Shown piece after piece: positions 15,504 through 23,690 of a stretch of 64,000 bases of DNA; within the stretch, counting starts at the first letter, position 1, and each line of letters begins with the position of its first letter. The translations under genes were made by a program, and so were the position numbers. The notes under the pieces were generated by a model. The model was given only the letters and a program-made list of their open reading frames with translations. It ran no database searches and was not told the DNA's origin. Source of the DNA: JAICJC01 sp963757605 (GTDB lineage Bacteria; Actinomycetota; Thermoleophilia; Gaiellales; JAICJC01); assembly GCA_963757605.1 (NCBI GenBank), contig CAVWSF010000005.1:992001-1056000 (forward strand). Direction: 5' to 3'.

Positions 15504-16733
15504 ATGCGCCGCGTTGCCATCACAGGGCTGGGGGCAGTGACCCCGGTCGGAAACGACCTGCAATCGACCTGGGACTCGCTCGTCGGCGGGCGCAGCGGCG
15601 TCGACGTGATCCGGGCCTTCGACGCGACCGATTTCCCGGTCAACATCGCCGCCGAGGTCACGGAATTCGACGCCACGAAGGCGATGTCCGCCAAGGAGGT
15701 GCGGCGCACCTCGCACGACGTCCACTTCGCCGTGGCGGCGGCGATGGAGGCTGCCGCCGACGCCAAGCTCGTCGTCGACAAGCCGTCCCGCACCGGGGTC
15801 GTCATCGGCAGCGTGATGGGCGGCCTGCCGTACACGCTCCAGCAGCAACGGATCCTCGAGGAGCGCGGCTGGGAGCGGGTCTCGCCGCACTGGCTCCCGA
15901 ACACGCTCGTCGACACGTCCACGAGCCACGTCGCGACGATGCTCGGCGCGCGTGGCATCAACTACTCGACCGAGTCGGCGTGCGCGACGGGCACCCATGC
16001 CATCGGCGAGGCCGCCGCGGCCATCGCCCGCGACCAGGCCGACGTCGTCCTGGCCGGCGCGACCGAGTCGTCGATGGTGCCGATCATCCTGGCGGGCTTC
16101 TGCGCCATGCGCGCGCTCGTCGACGGCCGCGACGACCCGGCCGGCGCGTCGCGCCCGTTCGACGCCACCCGGGCGGGCTTCGTCATGGCCGAGGGTGCGG
16201 GGGTGCTCGTCCTCGAGGAGCTCGAGCGGGCCCGGTCGCGCGGCGCGCGGATCTACGCCGAGATCGCCGGCTACGGCGCCTCCAACGACGCCTACCACAT
16301 CGCCACCCCCCACCCCGAGTCGATCGGCGTCATCGAGATGATGCGCGACGCGCTCGCACGAGCCGAGATGCGGCCCGACGAGATCGACTACGTGAACGCC
16401 CACGGGACGTCGACGCCCTACAACGACGCCGCCGAGACGCAGGCGATCAAGCAGGTGTTCGGGGACCACGCCTACAAGATGGCGATCTCGTCGAACAAGT
16501 CGATGATCGGCCACCTGTTCGGGGCCGCCGGGGCGGTCGAGGCGCTGGCCACCGCGCTCACGATCCACCACGGCGTGATCCCGCCCACGATCAACCTGCA
16601 CCATCCCGACCCCGAGTGCGACCTGGACTACGTCCCGAACGTGGCCCGGACCGCCGAGGTGCGGACGGGGCTCTCCAACTCGATGGGGCTCGGCGGGCAC
16701 AACGCCTGCCTGATCCTGCGCCGGGTGGAGTGA
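15504..16733 (+). CDS. fabF: 3-oxoacyl-ACP synthase II (KAS II)
   Basis: This 409-residue condensing enzyme elongates acyl-ACP with malonyl-ACP in fatty-acid synthesis. The catalytic Cys160 lies in STESACATGTHAIG and the two His residues in VNAHGTSTPYND and SNKSMIGHLFGAAGAVEA, and the C terminus has LSNSMGLGGHNACL. I chose ATG 15504 because MRRVAITGLGAVTPVGN is the normal N terminus; the frame is open upstream to 15417 but without similarity. It stands alone, without fabD/G/acpP neighbours. A truncated methyltransferase overlaps its end by 3 bp. Confidence 0.95.
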   Translation: MRRVAITGLGAVTPVGNDLQSTWDSLVGGRSGVDVIRAFDATDFPVNIAAEVTEFDATKAMSAKEVRRTSHDVHFAVAAAMEAAADAKLVVDKPSRTGVVIGSVMGGLPYTLQQQRILEERGWERVSPHWLPNTLVDTSTSHVATMLGARGINYSTESACATGTHAIGEAAAAIARDQADVVLAGATESSMVPIILAGFCAMRALVDGRDDPAGASRPFDATRAGFVMAEGAGVLVLEELERARSRGARIYAEIAGYGASNDAYHIATPHPESIGVIEMMRDALARAEMRPDEIDYVNAHGTSTPYNDAAETQAIKQVFGDHAYKMAISSNKSMIGHLFGAAGAVEALATALTIHHGVIPPTINLHHPDPECDLDYVPNVARTAEVRTGLSNSMGLGGHNACLILRRVE

Positions 16734-17000
16734 CCGACGAGCGCATCCGGGTGGTCGAGCGGGGCTACGACGTCCTGGCCGACCGCTTTCTGGAATGGTC
16801 GCAGCGGGTCGAGGGCGACCCGCGGCCGCGGCTCGTCGAGCGGTTCATGGAGGCGCTGCCCGACGGCGCGGGCGGCGCTCACGGACGCCGGCCTTGCGAT
16901 CGAGCTTGACGAGACCGTGACGATCCGCGAGCCCGAGGGCGATGCGACGTTCCTGTGGCTGCTGGCTACGCGGCCTGGGAGCCGACCTCGAGGGCGGTGA
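16731..17000 (+). pseudogene. Class I SAM methyltransferase, internally deleted
   Basis: From GTG 16731 the frame reads VTDERIRVVERGYDVLADRF up to EALPDGAG, the N-terminal helix of a small SAM methyltransferase. From 16875, in another frame, it reads ALTDAGLAIELDETVTIREP and then EGDATFLWLLATRPG, which is the C-terminal strand pair of the same family. The SAM-binding Rossmann core, about 110-120 residues, is missing between them and the junction changes frame. The gene cannot make an enzyme. Its end overlaps cheW in the convergent direction. Confidence 0.75.
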
Positions 17001-17406
17001 GCCCGAAGAGGCCGGTCAGGTTGAGCAGCACCACCATGCGGTCGTCGACCTTCGCGATCGCCGTGACGGCGTCGGGATCCGCGCTCGGCGTGACCTCGAG
17101 CTGGTCGGCGGAGATCGTCCGCACCTCGTCCACGTCGTCCACGATAACGCCGACGGTGCCCGCCGGGGTCTCCGCGACGACGGTCTTCGGCGTCTCGGCC
17201 CCGTGGCCGGCCAGTCCGAGGCGACCGGCGAGGTCGCAGACCGGGATGATCTTGCCCCGCAGGTTGATGACGCCCTTGAGCCACTGCGTGCTCGACGCAA
17301 GCGAGCGCGGCTCCGTGTGCCGGATGATCTCCTGCACGGTCGTAATCGGGAGTGCGTACTGCTCGCCGTGAAGCGAGAAGATGACGAGTTGTTGCGTGTC
17401 GCTCAT
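16966..17406 (-). CDS. CheW-like chemotaxis/signalling adaptor
   Basis: This 146-residue protein is a single CheW domain: LVIFSLHGEQYALPITTVQE at the start, then WLKGVINLRGKIIPVCDLAG, the VIVDDVDEVRTIS strand and a C-terminal LLNLTGLFG. CheW links receptors to CheA. No cheA, mcp or flagellar gene is in the window, so it is an orphan here and could serve a type IV pilus or other array. ATG 17406 is a clear start. Confidence 0.92.
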   Translation of the reverse strand: MSDTQQLVIFSLHGEQYALPITTVQEIIRHTEPRSLASSTQWLKGVINLRGKIIPVCDLAGRLGLAGHGAETPKTVVAETPAGTVGVIVDDVDEVRTISADQLEVTPSADPDAVTAIAKVDDRMVVLLNLTGLFGLTALEVGSQAA

Positions 17407-17478
17407 GCACCTGTGATCGGCGGCGCCGGTAGAGCTTCCTCGCCGGTTCCGCGTAACCGGGCTGCGGGAAACCCGCAA

Positions 17479-17509
17479 TGGAAAAACGGGGTCAGACCCC
17501 AATTTTTCA
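17479..17509. repeat. Family B palindrome, copy 1 (provides the clpP stop codon)
   Basis: The 31-bp element is centred on GGGGTCAGACCCC with A-run and T-run arms and ends in TTTTTCA. It matches 34922-34952 in reverse complement at 30 of 31 positions. The clpP stop TGA (minus strand, 17507-17509) is the last three bases. The stem plus T-run could also act as a rho-independent terminator on either strand between clpP and cheW. Confidence 0.85.
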
Positions 17510-18133
17510 GCCGAGGCCGGTGCGGCGCGCTGCGGCCGGGCGCGGAGCCCGGGTGCTGAAGACCCGGTCGATCAGCCCGTAGTCCTGGGCCTCCTCCGGC
17601 GTCATGAAGTTGTCGCGCTGGGTGTCGGTGTGGAGCTGATCCACGGTCTTCCCCGTGTCGCGGGCCATGATCTCCTCCATCCGCCGCTGAAGGGCGAGGA
17701 TCTCGCGCGCCCGGATCTCGACGTCGGTGGCCTGCCCCTCGAAGCCGCTCGTGTGCCCCTGGTGGATCATGATCTTCGAGTTGGGAAGCGCCATCCGCTT
17801 GCCCTTGGCGCCTCCCGCGAGCAGGGTCGCGCCCATCGACATCGCCATCCCGAAGCAGATCGTGGCGACGTCGCAGCGCACGTACTGCATCGCGTCGTAG
17901 ATCGCGAGCCCGGCGTAGACGTCCCCGCCCGGCGAGTTGATGTAGAGCGCGATGTCCTTGTCGGGCTCGTCGGACTCGAGGTGGATCATCTGCGCGACGA
18001 TCAGGTTCGCGATCTCGGACGTGACGGGCGTGCCGAGGAAGACGATCCGGTCGTTCAGGAGCCGCGAGTAGATGTCGAACGAGCGCTCGCCGCGCGCGGT
18101 CTGCTCGACGACCATCGGGATGAGGGGTGCCAT
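17507..18133 (-). CDS. clpP: ATP-dependent Clp protease proteolytic subunit
   Basis: This is a ClpP serine peptidase of 208 residues. The catalytic Ser is in FGMAMSMGATLLAGG, His in KIMIHQG and Asp in the C-terminal NFMTPEEAQDYGLID region. IALYINSPGGDVYAGLAIYD forms the handle and oxyanion strand. Two positions are unusual: the common GQAASMGA is GMAMSMGA, and the loop after HQ is longer (GHTSGFEG). That suggests a second ClpP paralogue rather than the housekeeping copy. No clpX or tig is adjacent. It is divergent from the SRPBCC gene, with two operator-like repeats in between. Confidence 0.95.
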   Translation of the reverse strand: MAPLIPMVVEQTARGERSFDIYSRLLNDRIVFLGTPVTSEIANLIVAQMIHLESDEPDKDIALYINSPGGDVYAGLAIYDAMQYVRCDVATICFGMAMSMGATLLAGGAKGKRMALPNSKIMIHQGHTSGFEGQATDVEIRAREILALQRRMEEIMARDTGKTVDQLHTDTQRDNFMTPEEAQDYGLIDRVFSTRAPRPAAARRTGLG

Positions 18134-18150
18134 GGGATCTCCTTGCTAGA

Positions 18151-18199
18151 GTGCAACCGTTGAGTTGCATGATGGTAGCGCAACCATGAGGTTGCATAT
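18151..18199. promoter_or_regulatory. Paired inverted-repeat operators between clpP and the SRPBCC-ArsR operon
   Basis: Two similar palindromes lie in tandem: GCAAC-CGTTGA-GTTGC (18153-18168) and GCAACC-ATGA-GGTTGC (18182-18197), each followed by AT. The second ends 16 bp before the SRPBCC start. They fit binding sites for the ArsR-type regulator encoded downstream and could also affect clpP. Confidence 0.6.
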
Positions 18200-18213
18200 C
18201 CAGGAGGTAGCCG

Positions 18214-18636
18214 TGTCCGACGACTCCGTGACCCGCGAGACCGTGCTCGACCTCGATCCCGAGGAGGCCTGGCACGCTGTCACCGATGCCGAGCAGCTCG
18301 AGCGGTGGCTGGCCGACGAGGTCGAGATCGACCTGGTCGAGGGCGGCGACCTGCGCGTCCGTTTCGACGACGGACGCGAGCGCCACGGGACGGTCGAGGA
18401 GGTGGCGGCCCCGGAGCGGGTGGTCTTCCGCTGGCACCCCGTGCCCGAGATCGAGCTGGAGACCGTTGTCGCGGATCGAGCTCGAACCGGCCGAGGACGG
18501 CACACGCGTGAGGGTGGTCGAGACCGGGTTCGAGACGCTGCCGGTCGCGAGCACGCAGGCCTGCGCGGCGGTGAACGCCTGGGCCTGGGAGGCGCGGCTC
18601 GAGGCAGCGGCGGGGCCGGTGATGATCGCGGCATGA
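18214..18636 (+). pseudogene. SRPBCC/AHSA1-like protein, single frameshift
   Basis: GTG 18214, with AGGAGG 5 bp upstream, opens a START-like domain: TRETVLDLDPEEAWHAVTDA through RVVFRWHPVPEIELETVV. Near 18470 the frame breaks. A different frame then gives RIELEPAEDGTRVRVVETGF and continues through AVNAWAWEARLEAAAG to the stop at 18636, which is the family's C-terminal helix. Adding one base at about 18471 restores one protein of about 140 residues. SRPBCC plus ArsR-type regulator is a common pair. The break may be real or a base-call error. Confidence 0.75.
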
Positions 18637-18956
18637 CCGCCGACGCCGTCGGCGCGACCTTCGCCGCGCTCGCCGATCCCACCCGCCGCCACGTCATCGA
18701 TCTGCTCGCCGACCGTGAGGCCGTGACCGCGAGCGAGCTCGCGCGCGACCTGCCGATCACCCGCCAGGCCGTGGCGAAGCATCTCGCGACCCTGGCCGAC
18801 GCCGGGCTTGTCACCTCGCAGCGCTCCGGCCGCGAGACGCGCTACCGGCTCACGCCGGCGCCGCTCACGGACGCGCGGCGGTGGATCGACAACGTCGGCG
18901 CCGAGTGGGAGTCGCGGCTGGCGCGGCTCGCGAAGCACGCGAAGCGAAGCCCGTAG
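18633..18956 (+). CDS. ArsR-type winged-helix regulator (SRPBCC-paired)
   Basis: This 107-residue regulator starts at ATG 18633, overlapping the SRPBCC stop by 4 bp. FAALADPTRRHVIDLLADRE is the typical start of the domain, LPITRQAVAKHLATLADAGL is the recognition helix region, and RSGRETRYRLTPAPL forms the wing. It has no CxC metal site, so it is not an arsenic sensor. It probably represses its own operon through the paired palindromes at 18151-18199. Confidence 0.9.
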   Translation: MTADAVGATFAALADPTRRHVIDLLADREAVTASELARDLPITRQAVAKHLATLADAGLVTSQRSGRETRYRLTPAPLTDARRWIDNVGAEWESRLARLAKHAKRSP

Positions 18957-18981
18957 TCGCGGCCGCCGGTATCCTGGCGGC

Positions 18982-20019
18982 ATGTCGACCGTGCGCCGGG
19001 CGAGCCCGCTCATGAGCCAGGCCGAGGCGCGCGAGCTGGGCCTCGACCGCGAGCACCTCGTCCGGATCTACCGCGACATGCTGGCGACCAGGCTGGTCGA
19101 GGAGCGCGGCAACCTGCTCTTCAAGGCCGGCAAGCTGCCCGGCAGCTACTACACCGGCCGCGGCAACGAGGCCGCGTCGGTCGGCGTCGCAAGTGCCATG
19201 GGCGAGCACGACGTCGCCTCGCCGCTTCACAGGAACCTCGGCGTCCACCTCGTCCGCGGCATCCCGCCGGCGGCGATCTTCTGCCAGTTCATGGGCCGCG
19301 ACGGCGGGGCGACGCGGGGCCGCGACTCGAACCTGCGCTCCAACGACTTCGGCGCCGGGAAGGGCCTCCTGGCCGGCGTCAGCCACCTGCCGGCGATGAT
19401 CCCCGTCATCACCGGAATCGCGCTCGCGTTCCAGCTGCGGCGCGAGGAGCGAGTCGCGATCGGCTGGTGCGGCGACGGCGCCGCCGCCCGCGGGGACATG
19501 CACGAGTCGATGAACCTGGCCGGCATCCGCCGCCTGCCCATTGTCTACATCATCGACAACAACCAGTACGCCTACTCGACCCCCAACCGGCTGTCGTTCG
19601 CGTGCGAGCACCTGGCCGACCGCGGCCCGGCGTACGGTTTCGAGGGCATCGTGGTTGACGGCACCGACGTCGTCACGGTGTTCCGCGAGGCGCAGCGGGC
19701 GATCGAGAAGGCCCGTGAGGGCGGCGGCCCGACGATCATCGAGCTCATCACGCTGCGGATGGAGGGCCACGCCGTCCACGACGACGCGGGCTACGTGCCG
19801 CGCGAGCTCCTGGCCGAGTTCGGCTCCAAGGATCCGCTCGAGCGCTTCCGCTCCTGGTTGGCCGAGGTCGAGGACTGCTCCGACGACGAGTTCTCGGCGA
19901 TCGAGGACGAGGTGCGCGCGTGGATCGACGCGGGCGTCCTCGAGGCGGAGACGAGCCCGCCGCCCGACCCGGCGGCCGTGCGCGAGCGCGTGTACGCCGC
20001 GGACGACGCGCTAGGCTGA
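18982..20019 (+). CDS. Thiamine-diphosphate-dependent E1 alpha subunit (2-oxoacid/pyruvate dehydrogenase type)
   Basis: This 345-residue subunit has GSYYTGRGNEAASVGVASAM near the N terminus and the TPP motif GWCGDGAAARGDMHESMNLA, with IDNNQYAYSTPN completing it. The C-terminal part (RMEGHAVHDDAGYVP) is typical of E1 alpha. No E1 beta or E2 gene is next to it; the 3' neighbour is an 89-residue unknown. An lplA gene for lipoylation lies 2.2 kb away on the other strand. It could work with a beta subunit elsewhere. ATG 18982 is well supported. Confidence 0.9.
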   Translation: MSTVRRASPLMSQAEARELGLDREHLVRIYRDMLATRLVEERGNLLFKAGKLPGSYYTGRGNEAASVGVASAMGEHDVASPLHRNLGVHLVRGIPPAAIFCQFMGRDGGATRGRDSNLRSNDFGAGKGLLAGVSHLPAMIPVITGIALAFQLRREERVAIGWCGDGAAARGDMHESMNLAGIRRLPIVYIIDNNQYAYSTPNRLSFACEHLADRGPAYGFEGIVVDGTDVVTVFREAQRAIEKAREGGGPTIIELITLRMEGHAVHDDAGYVPRELLAEFGSKDPLERFRSWLAEVEDCSDDEFSAIEDEVRAWIDAGVLEAETSPPPDPAAVRERVYAADDALG

Positions 20020-20024
20020 GAGGC

Positions 20025-20294
20025 ATGAGCGAGTTCCCCTTCGGAATGTTCGGCGACCCCGAGGAGCTGCAGAAGCAGATGGCCGCCTGGATGGAGCAGG
20101 CCCAGCAGGGCCAGCGCGTTGCGTTCGCCGACCAGGCGATCAACCTGGCGGTCGGCATGACGGTCGCGGCGATCGGCCGGCTCGACTTGACCGGGACCGC
20201 CGATCAGCAGGCGAACCAGGTGCGCGACGCCATCGGCTTGATCTTCCCCGAGGCCGTCACCCTGGTGCGCGAGGCGCGCCAGGGCCTCTCCTAG
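20025..20294 (+). CDS. Small conserved-looking protein of unknown function
   Basis: The 89-residue acidic-to-neutral protein begins MSEFPFGMFGDPEELQKQMA and seems all-helical, with an amphipathic middle (DQAINLAVGMTVAAIGRLDL) that might touch membrane. It starts 5 bp after the E1 alpha stop, so it is probably co-transcribed. I do not recognise a family. The good coupling and absence of alternative frames support it as real. Confidence 0.65.
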   Translation: MSEFPFGMFGDPEELQKQMAAWMEQAQQGQRVAFADQAINLAVGMTVAAIGRLDLTGTADQQANQVRDAIGLIFPEAVTLVREARQGLS

Positions 20295-20305
20295 ACCGAA
20301 GCCAT

Positions 20306-20335
20306 GGGGCCTGGCCCCGTACGGGGCCGGGCCCC
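20306..20335. terminator. Strong GC hairpin between convergent genes
   Basis: GGGGCC and GGCCCC blocks form a nearly perfect 14-bp stem around a TA centre. It lies between the ends of the 89-residue gene and the FIST gene and could stop transcription from both sides. There is no T-run, so it is not a classical rho-independent terminator. Confidence 0.6.
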
Positions 20336-20362
20336 GGTTGTCGGCCACCCCTGGCGGCGGGC

Positions 20363-21502
20363 TCACTCCTCGACGAAGAGCGCGAGCGTGGCGGTGAAGC
20401 CGTGCAGGAATGTGCGGCCGCCGACCGGCCCGATCTCGCCAGCGCAGAACATGCCTGCGACCGGGGCGCCGCCGAGCGCGGCGGCGGTGGCGGCGGCGTC
20501 GTGGTCGGGCGTGCCGAAGAGGCCCATGCCGCGCCCGTTGCAGGCGAAGAGGAGGCCGCCGGTCACCCGTCCCGGAAGCCCGGTGCCTGCGGCCAGCGCC
20601 GAGCGCAGGCCGGCGTCCGCAGTGGAGGCATCGCGCACGTGGAACCGGAACGTCTGCCCCACGCGCGGCACGTCGCCGACGGCGATGGCGCCCGACTCGG
20701 GGTCGCCGCCGAGGATGCCGCGCACCAGGTAGTCGTCGGGGCCGTAGTCCACCCGGTTCTCGTCGATCACGAGCCCGGCCAGGACGCCGCGGCGGGCCAG
20801 CTCGGCCTGCTCGGGATCGAGCGAGCCCACGATCTCGACCAGCTTGCCGTAGGCCGGGCGCCCGGCCAGCTCGTGGACGACGTTCGACTCCGCCCGCGTC
20901 ACCACCATCTCGGGGCCGATCGGGGCGCAGCCCTGCGACACGACCGTCCGCAGCTCGACCGGGCCGTCCAGGTCGACGACGACGGCGCCCTCGCGATGGA
21001 CCTCCTCGCCGCAGAGCAGGGCATGCTCGCCGGCCGCGTGCCCGCCGGACGCCATGCCGCCGACCGCGACGGCCATGCCCGCGTCGTTCATGTCGTCGAG
21101 GAGCCGCTCGACGGGGTAGGTGTAGGGGTCGGCGACGATCACGGCCGGCCCGGCCAGCTCCAGCTCGTCGGTGTCCGCCGCCGACACGTGCCGGGCCCGG
21201 GCCGTCCCCGACCCGAGCGCCGCGGCCAGCACGCTCACCGCCGGGCGGCCCTCGAGCTCGTGGCCGCCTCCGATCACCGCCTCCGTGCTGGCGCCCACAA
21301 GGACGCCCGGGTCGAGCTCGCGCCTGACATCCCCGGCCACCTGGGCCGCGTCGGCCGCGTGCTCCGCCGACACGAAGACGAAGGCCAGGTCGGCCGCCGC
21401 CCCGCCGAGCGCCGCCCTCGCGGCCGCCGCAGCCTGGGCGCCGCAGGCGCGCGCATCGGCGCCGAACCCCGACGCCACCTCCACGGCGCAGCGGACGGTC
21501 AT
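20363..21502 (-). CDS. FIST-domain sensory protein
   Basis: This 379-residue protein has the FIST N domain (about residues 25-200; DLAFVFVSAEHAADAAQVAG and VGASTEAVIGGGHE) and the FIST C domain (about 220-360; CAPIGPEMVVTRAESNVVHE and GLLFACNGRGMGLFG). FIST proteins bind small ligands, proposed to be amino acids, and usually occur near signalling proteins. It lacks any fused kinase or GGDEF domain. Its start overlaps the end of the OsmC gene by 4 bp. Confidence 0.88.
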   Translation of the reverse strand: MTVRCAVEVASGFGADARACGAQAAAAARAALGGAAADLAFVFVSAEHAADAAQVAGDVRRELDPGVLVGASTEAVIGGGHELEGRPAVSVLAAALGSGTARARHVSAADTDELELAGPAVIVADPYTYPVERLLDDMNDAGMAVAVGGMASGGHAAGEHALLCGEEVHREGAVVVDLDGPVELRTVVSQGCAPIGPEMVVTRAESNVVHELAGRPAYGKLVEIVGSLDPEQAELARRGVLAGLVIDENRVDYGPDDYLVRGILGGDPESGAIAVGDVPRVGQTFRFHVRDASTADAGLRSALAAGTGLPGRVTGGLLFACNGRGMGLFGTPDHDAAATAAALGGAPVAGMFCAGEIGPVGGRTFLHGFTATLALFVEE

Positions 21503-21939
21503 TCGATGATCCGCCAGTCGGTCGAGACGTCGGCTGTCGTGGACGCCGAGATGAAGCAGTCGCGCTGCGCCTTCTCTGTGAGGTCGCGGGCGGCGGTCGC
21601 GTGGCCTCCCGCCATGCGGATGAAGACGACCATCGAGACCGTCTGGAAGGCGTAGCGGCGCTCGGCGTTGCGGGCGAGCGAGCCGGTCGCAGCCGACCGG
21701 TAGCTCACCATCTCGAGCCCGTTGTGCGCGCAGTGCGCCACGAACGACAGCATCGTGCACGACTGGAGCGACGCCAGGAACAGGTGCTCGGGGCTCCAGC
21801 TGGCCTCGTTCCCCGCCGGGAAGTCCGGCGGCGGCATCACGGCGAGCGCCGGCCGGCTGCCGGAAGTGACCTCCGCGTGCCTGCCGCCACGCCATTCCAG
21901 CTCCGCCTCGTACGTGAAGATCCGCGCGTCGAGCGCCAT
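21499..21939 (-). CDS. OsmC/Ohr-family peroxiredoxin-like protein
   Basis: This 146-residue protein has the OsmC fold with a first redox Cys in FLASLQSCTMLSFVAHCAHN; a second Cys lies six residues later, closer than in classical OsmC. The strand SPEHLFLASLQSC is characteristic. Members reduce organic hydroperoxides. It is translated ahead of the FIST protein with a 4-bp overlap. ATG 21939 (MALDARIFTYEAELEW) is a clear start. Confidence 0.87.
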   Translation of the reverse strand: MALDARIFTYEAELEWRGGRHAEVTSGSRPALAVMPPPDFPAGNEASWSPEHLFLASLQSCTMLSFVAHCAHNGLEMVSYRSAATGSLARNAERRYAFQTVSMVVFIRMAGGHATAARDLTEKAQRDCFISASTTADVSTDWRIIE

Positions 21940-22033
21940 CCGGCTCCTTCGAGAGTGTGAGCGAAGACTCCCACAACAGGGGGTCGTCCAGTGATACCCG
22001 TCCGTCCGATCCTGTTATCGAAAGGGGGTTCCC

Positions 22034-22192
22034 ATGAACGAGTTCGGGGCCGCCTCCGGCCCTGAGAGCGGCCAGACAATGGCCGAATATGCGATCACGC
22101 TCGGTGTGATCGTCCTTGCCGTCGTGGCCACGTTCGGGCTGTTCACCGCCAACGTCATCGCCATGATGGGCAACGTCTTCGCCCTCATCTAG
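22034..22192 (+). CDS. Flp/Fap-type pilin, orphan copy 1
   Basis: This 52-residue protein (MNEFGAASGPESGQTMAEYA onward) has the Flp prepilin signature. There is a short leader ending in Gly, then QTMAEYA with the Glu at +5 after cleavage, followed by a hydrophobic helix of about 22 residues. AAAGGGGG lies 5 bp before the ATG. No tad assembly genes are near. The stop codon overlaps the stop of the convergent lplA by two bases. A second pilin of the same length lies at 26601. Confidence 0.85.
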   Translation: MNEFGAASGPESGQTMAEYAITLGVIVLAVVATFGLFTANVIAMMGNVFALI

Positions 22193-22980
22193 AGGGTCGC
22201 TCTTTCTCCCAGCACGGCGCTCACCTCCCCGGAGGTGACGTCGTGCCATGGTCCGGCATGCCAGTCCGCGTCGGCGTACCGGGCCCGACGCAGCTCGGCC
22301 GCGAGCTCGCGCTCCCGGGCCGACGGCCGCTCCTCGGCAGCGTCCGCGCCGGCGAACGCCCTCGCGACCGCCGCCCGCGCGGTGGCCATCGCGACGCCGA
22401 CGTTGGCCACCGTGTCCGGCCGGCTCTCGGCCGGGCGCGGCCGCCCGTCGAGGCTGCCCCCGCGCGGGCCGGCGAGGCAGGCCGTGAGCGCATCGAGGTC
22501 CGCCTCCACGAGCAGGGTGCCGTGCACGAGCGTGGCCCGGCGGCCGCGGTGGGCGGCGACGCCGGTGACCTTGCGGCCGCCGACACGCACGGTGCGCTCG
22601 TCCCGGCTCGCGTCGACGCCGAGCGAGCGGCAGGCGGCGGCGATCCCGTCCAGGAACGGGCCGTAGAGGTCAGGGACGCCGAGCGCCGCGTCGGGATGCC
22701 CGGCCGGGACGACGATCCCCGCGCACAACGTGCCGGGATCGAGATACACCGCCCCGCCGCCGGTGAACCGGCGCCAGACGCGCACGTCGCGGGCCGCGCA
22801 GGCCGCCGCATCGACCTCCCAGTCGGCCCGCTGAAACCGGCCGATCACCACCGCCGGGTGCGTCTGCCACAGCACCAGCACCGGCGAGCCGGGCTCGGAG
22901 CGGACGACCGCCTCGTCGAGCGCGAGCGCCTCGGCGGGCTCGACGAGCCCGGCCGAGACGACCCGGACGGGGCCCGTCAA
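22189..22980 (-). CDS. Lipoate-protein ligase A-like protein
   Basis: This 263-residue protein of the biotin/lipoate ligase fold has RFTGGGAVYLDPGTLCAGIV (the RRxTGGGxV lipoate loop) and GGRKVTGVAAHRGRRATLVH with the conserved lysine that binds lipoyl-AMP. It would attach lipoate, or move octanoate, to 2-oxoacid dehydrogenase E2 or GcvH. TTG 22980 overlaps the stop of the coiled-coil gene by 4 bp (TTGA), and I took it as the start although it is rare. The gene ends inside the pilin stop codon. Confidence 0.85.
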   Translation of the reverse strand: MTGPVRVVSAGLVEPAEALALDEAVVRSEPGSPVLVLWQTHPAVVIGRFQRADWEVDAAACAARDVRVWRRFTGGGAVYLDPGTLCAGIVVPAGHPDAALGVPDLYGPFLDGIAAACRSLGVDASRDERTVRVGGRKVTGVAAHRGRRATLVHGTLLVEADLDALTACLAGPRGGSLDGRPRPAESRPDTVANVGVAMATARAAVARAFAGADAAEERPSARERELAAELRRARYADADWHAGPWHDVTSGEVSAVLGERATL

Positions 22981-23690
22981 CGCACCCGCACTCCGGCGCG
23001 CTCGAGCTTCACCGCGGCGGAGGCCGGCGCATCCTCGCCGAGCGTCACCTCCTCCGGCAGCCGGGCGCGGAGCTCCTCCAACTCGCGCCGGAGCACCGCC
23101 GGGTCGCCCAGGCGACCGAGCTCGGCACGGGCGTCGGCGGCCCGCTCGGCGGCCGCAGAGCCGGCCTCCGCCACCTCGTGCGCCGCCTCCTGGGCCACGT
23201 CGGCGAGGGCCAGCGCCTCGCGCCTGGCCGCCTCCGGCCGGGCGTCGGCGCTGCCGTCGGGGATGTCGACGGCGAACGGTGAGCGGCCGACGACGCGGCT
23301 CATCGCCTCCCGCTCGCGGTCGATCAGCTCGCGCTGGCGGCGGGTGGCGAGCCGGGCGGACTCGACCTGCCGCCGGGCGGCCTCGGCATCCTGGATGCTC
23401 GGGCCGGGGTCGGCACCGGCGGCCTCGGCGATCTGCTCGAGCTCGAAGGCCCGCTGCCACGCGGTGACGAGCGGCCCCTGGTCGACCCACTCGCGCTCGA
23501 GCTCACGGGTGATCGGCTCGAGGGCCACGCCGGCCCGTTCCAGCGCCGCGCCGACCTCCGGCGCGGCGGCCACCACCTCCTCGTCGTGGGCGAGCTCGGT
23601 CGTGAGCGTCTCGGCCCGGGCGAGGCGGCGCTCGAGGCGCTCGACGCGCTCGGCGAGCTCCACCAGGTGCTCCAGCTCAGCCGGCTTCAT
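22977..23690 (-). CDS. Coiled-coil protein of unknown function
   Basis: This 237-residue protein is nearly all helical with heptad patterns, for example ELEHLVELAERVERLERRLA and ARRQVESARLATRRQRELID. It has no signal peptide or membrane segment. I do not recognise a family. It overlaps the membrane protein gene upstream by 14 bp and lplA downstream by 4 bp, so the three are co-expressed. A scaffold or filament-like role is possible but not shown. Confidence 0.75.
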   Translation of the reverse strand: MKPAELEHLVELAERVERLERRLARAETLTTELAHDEEVVAAAPEVGAALERAGVALEPITRELEREWVDQGPLVTAWQRAFELEQIAEAAGADPGPSIQDAEAARRQVESARLATRRQRELIDREREAMSRVVGRSPFAVDIPDGSADARPEAARREALALADVAQEAAHEVAEAGSAAAERAADARAELGRLGDPAVLRRELEELRARLPEEVTLGEDAPASAAVKLERAGVRVR

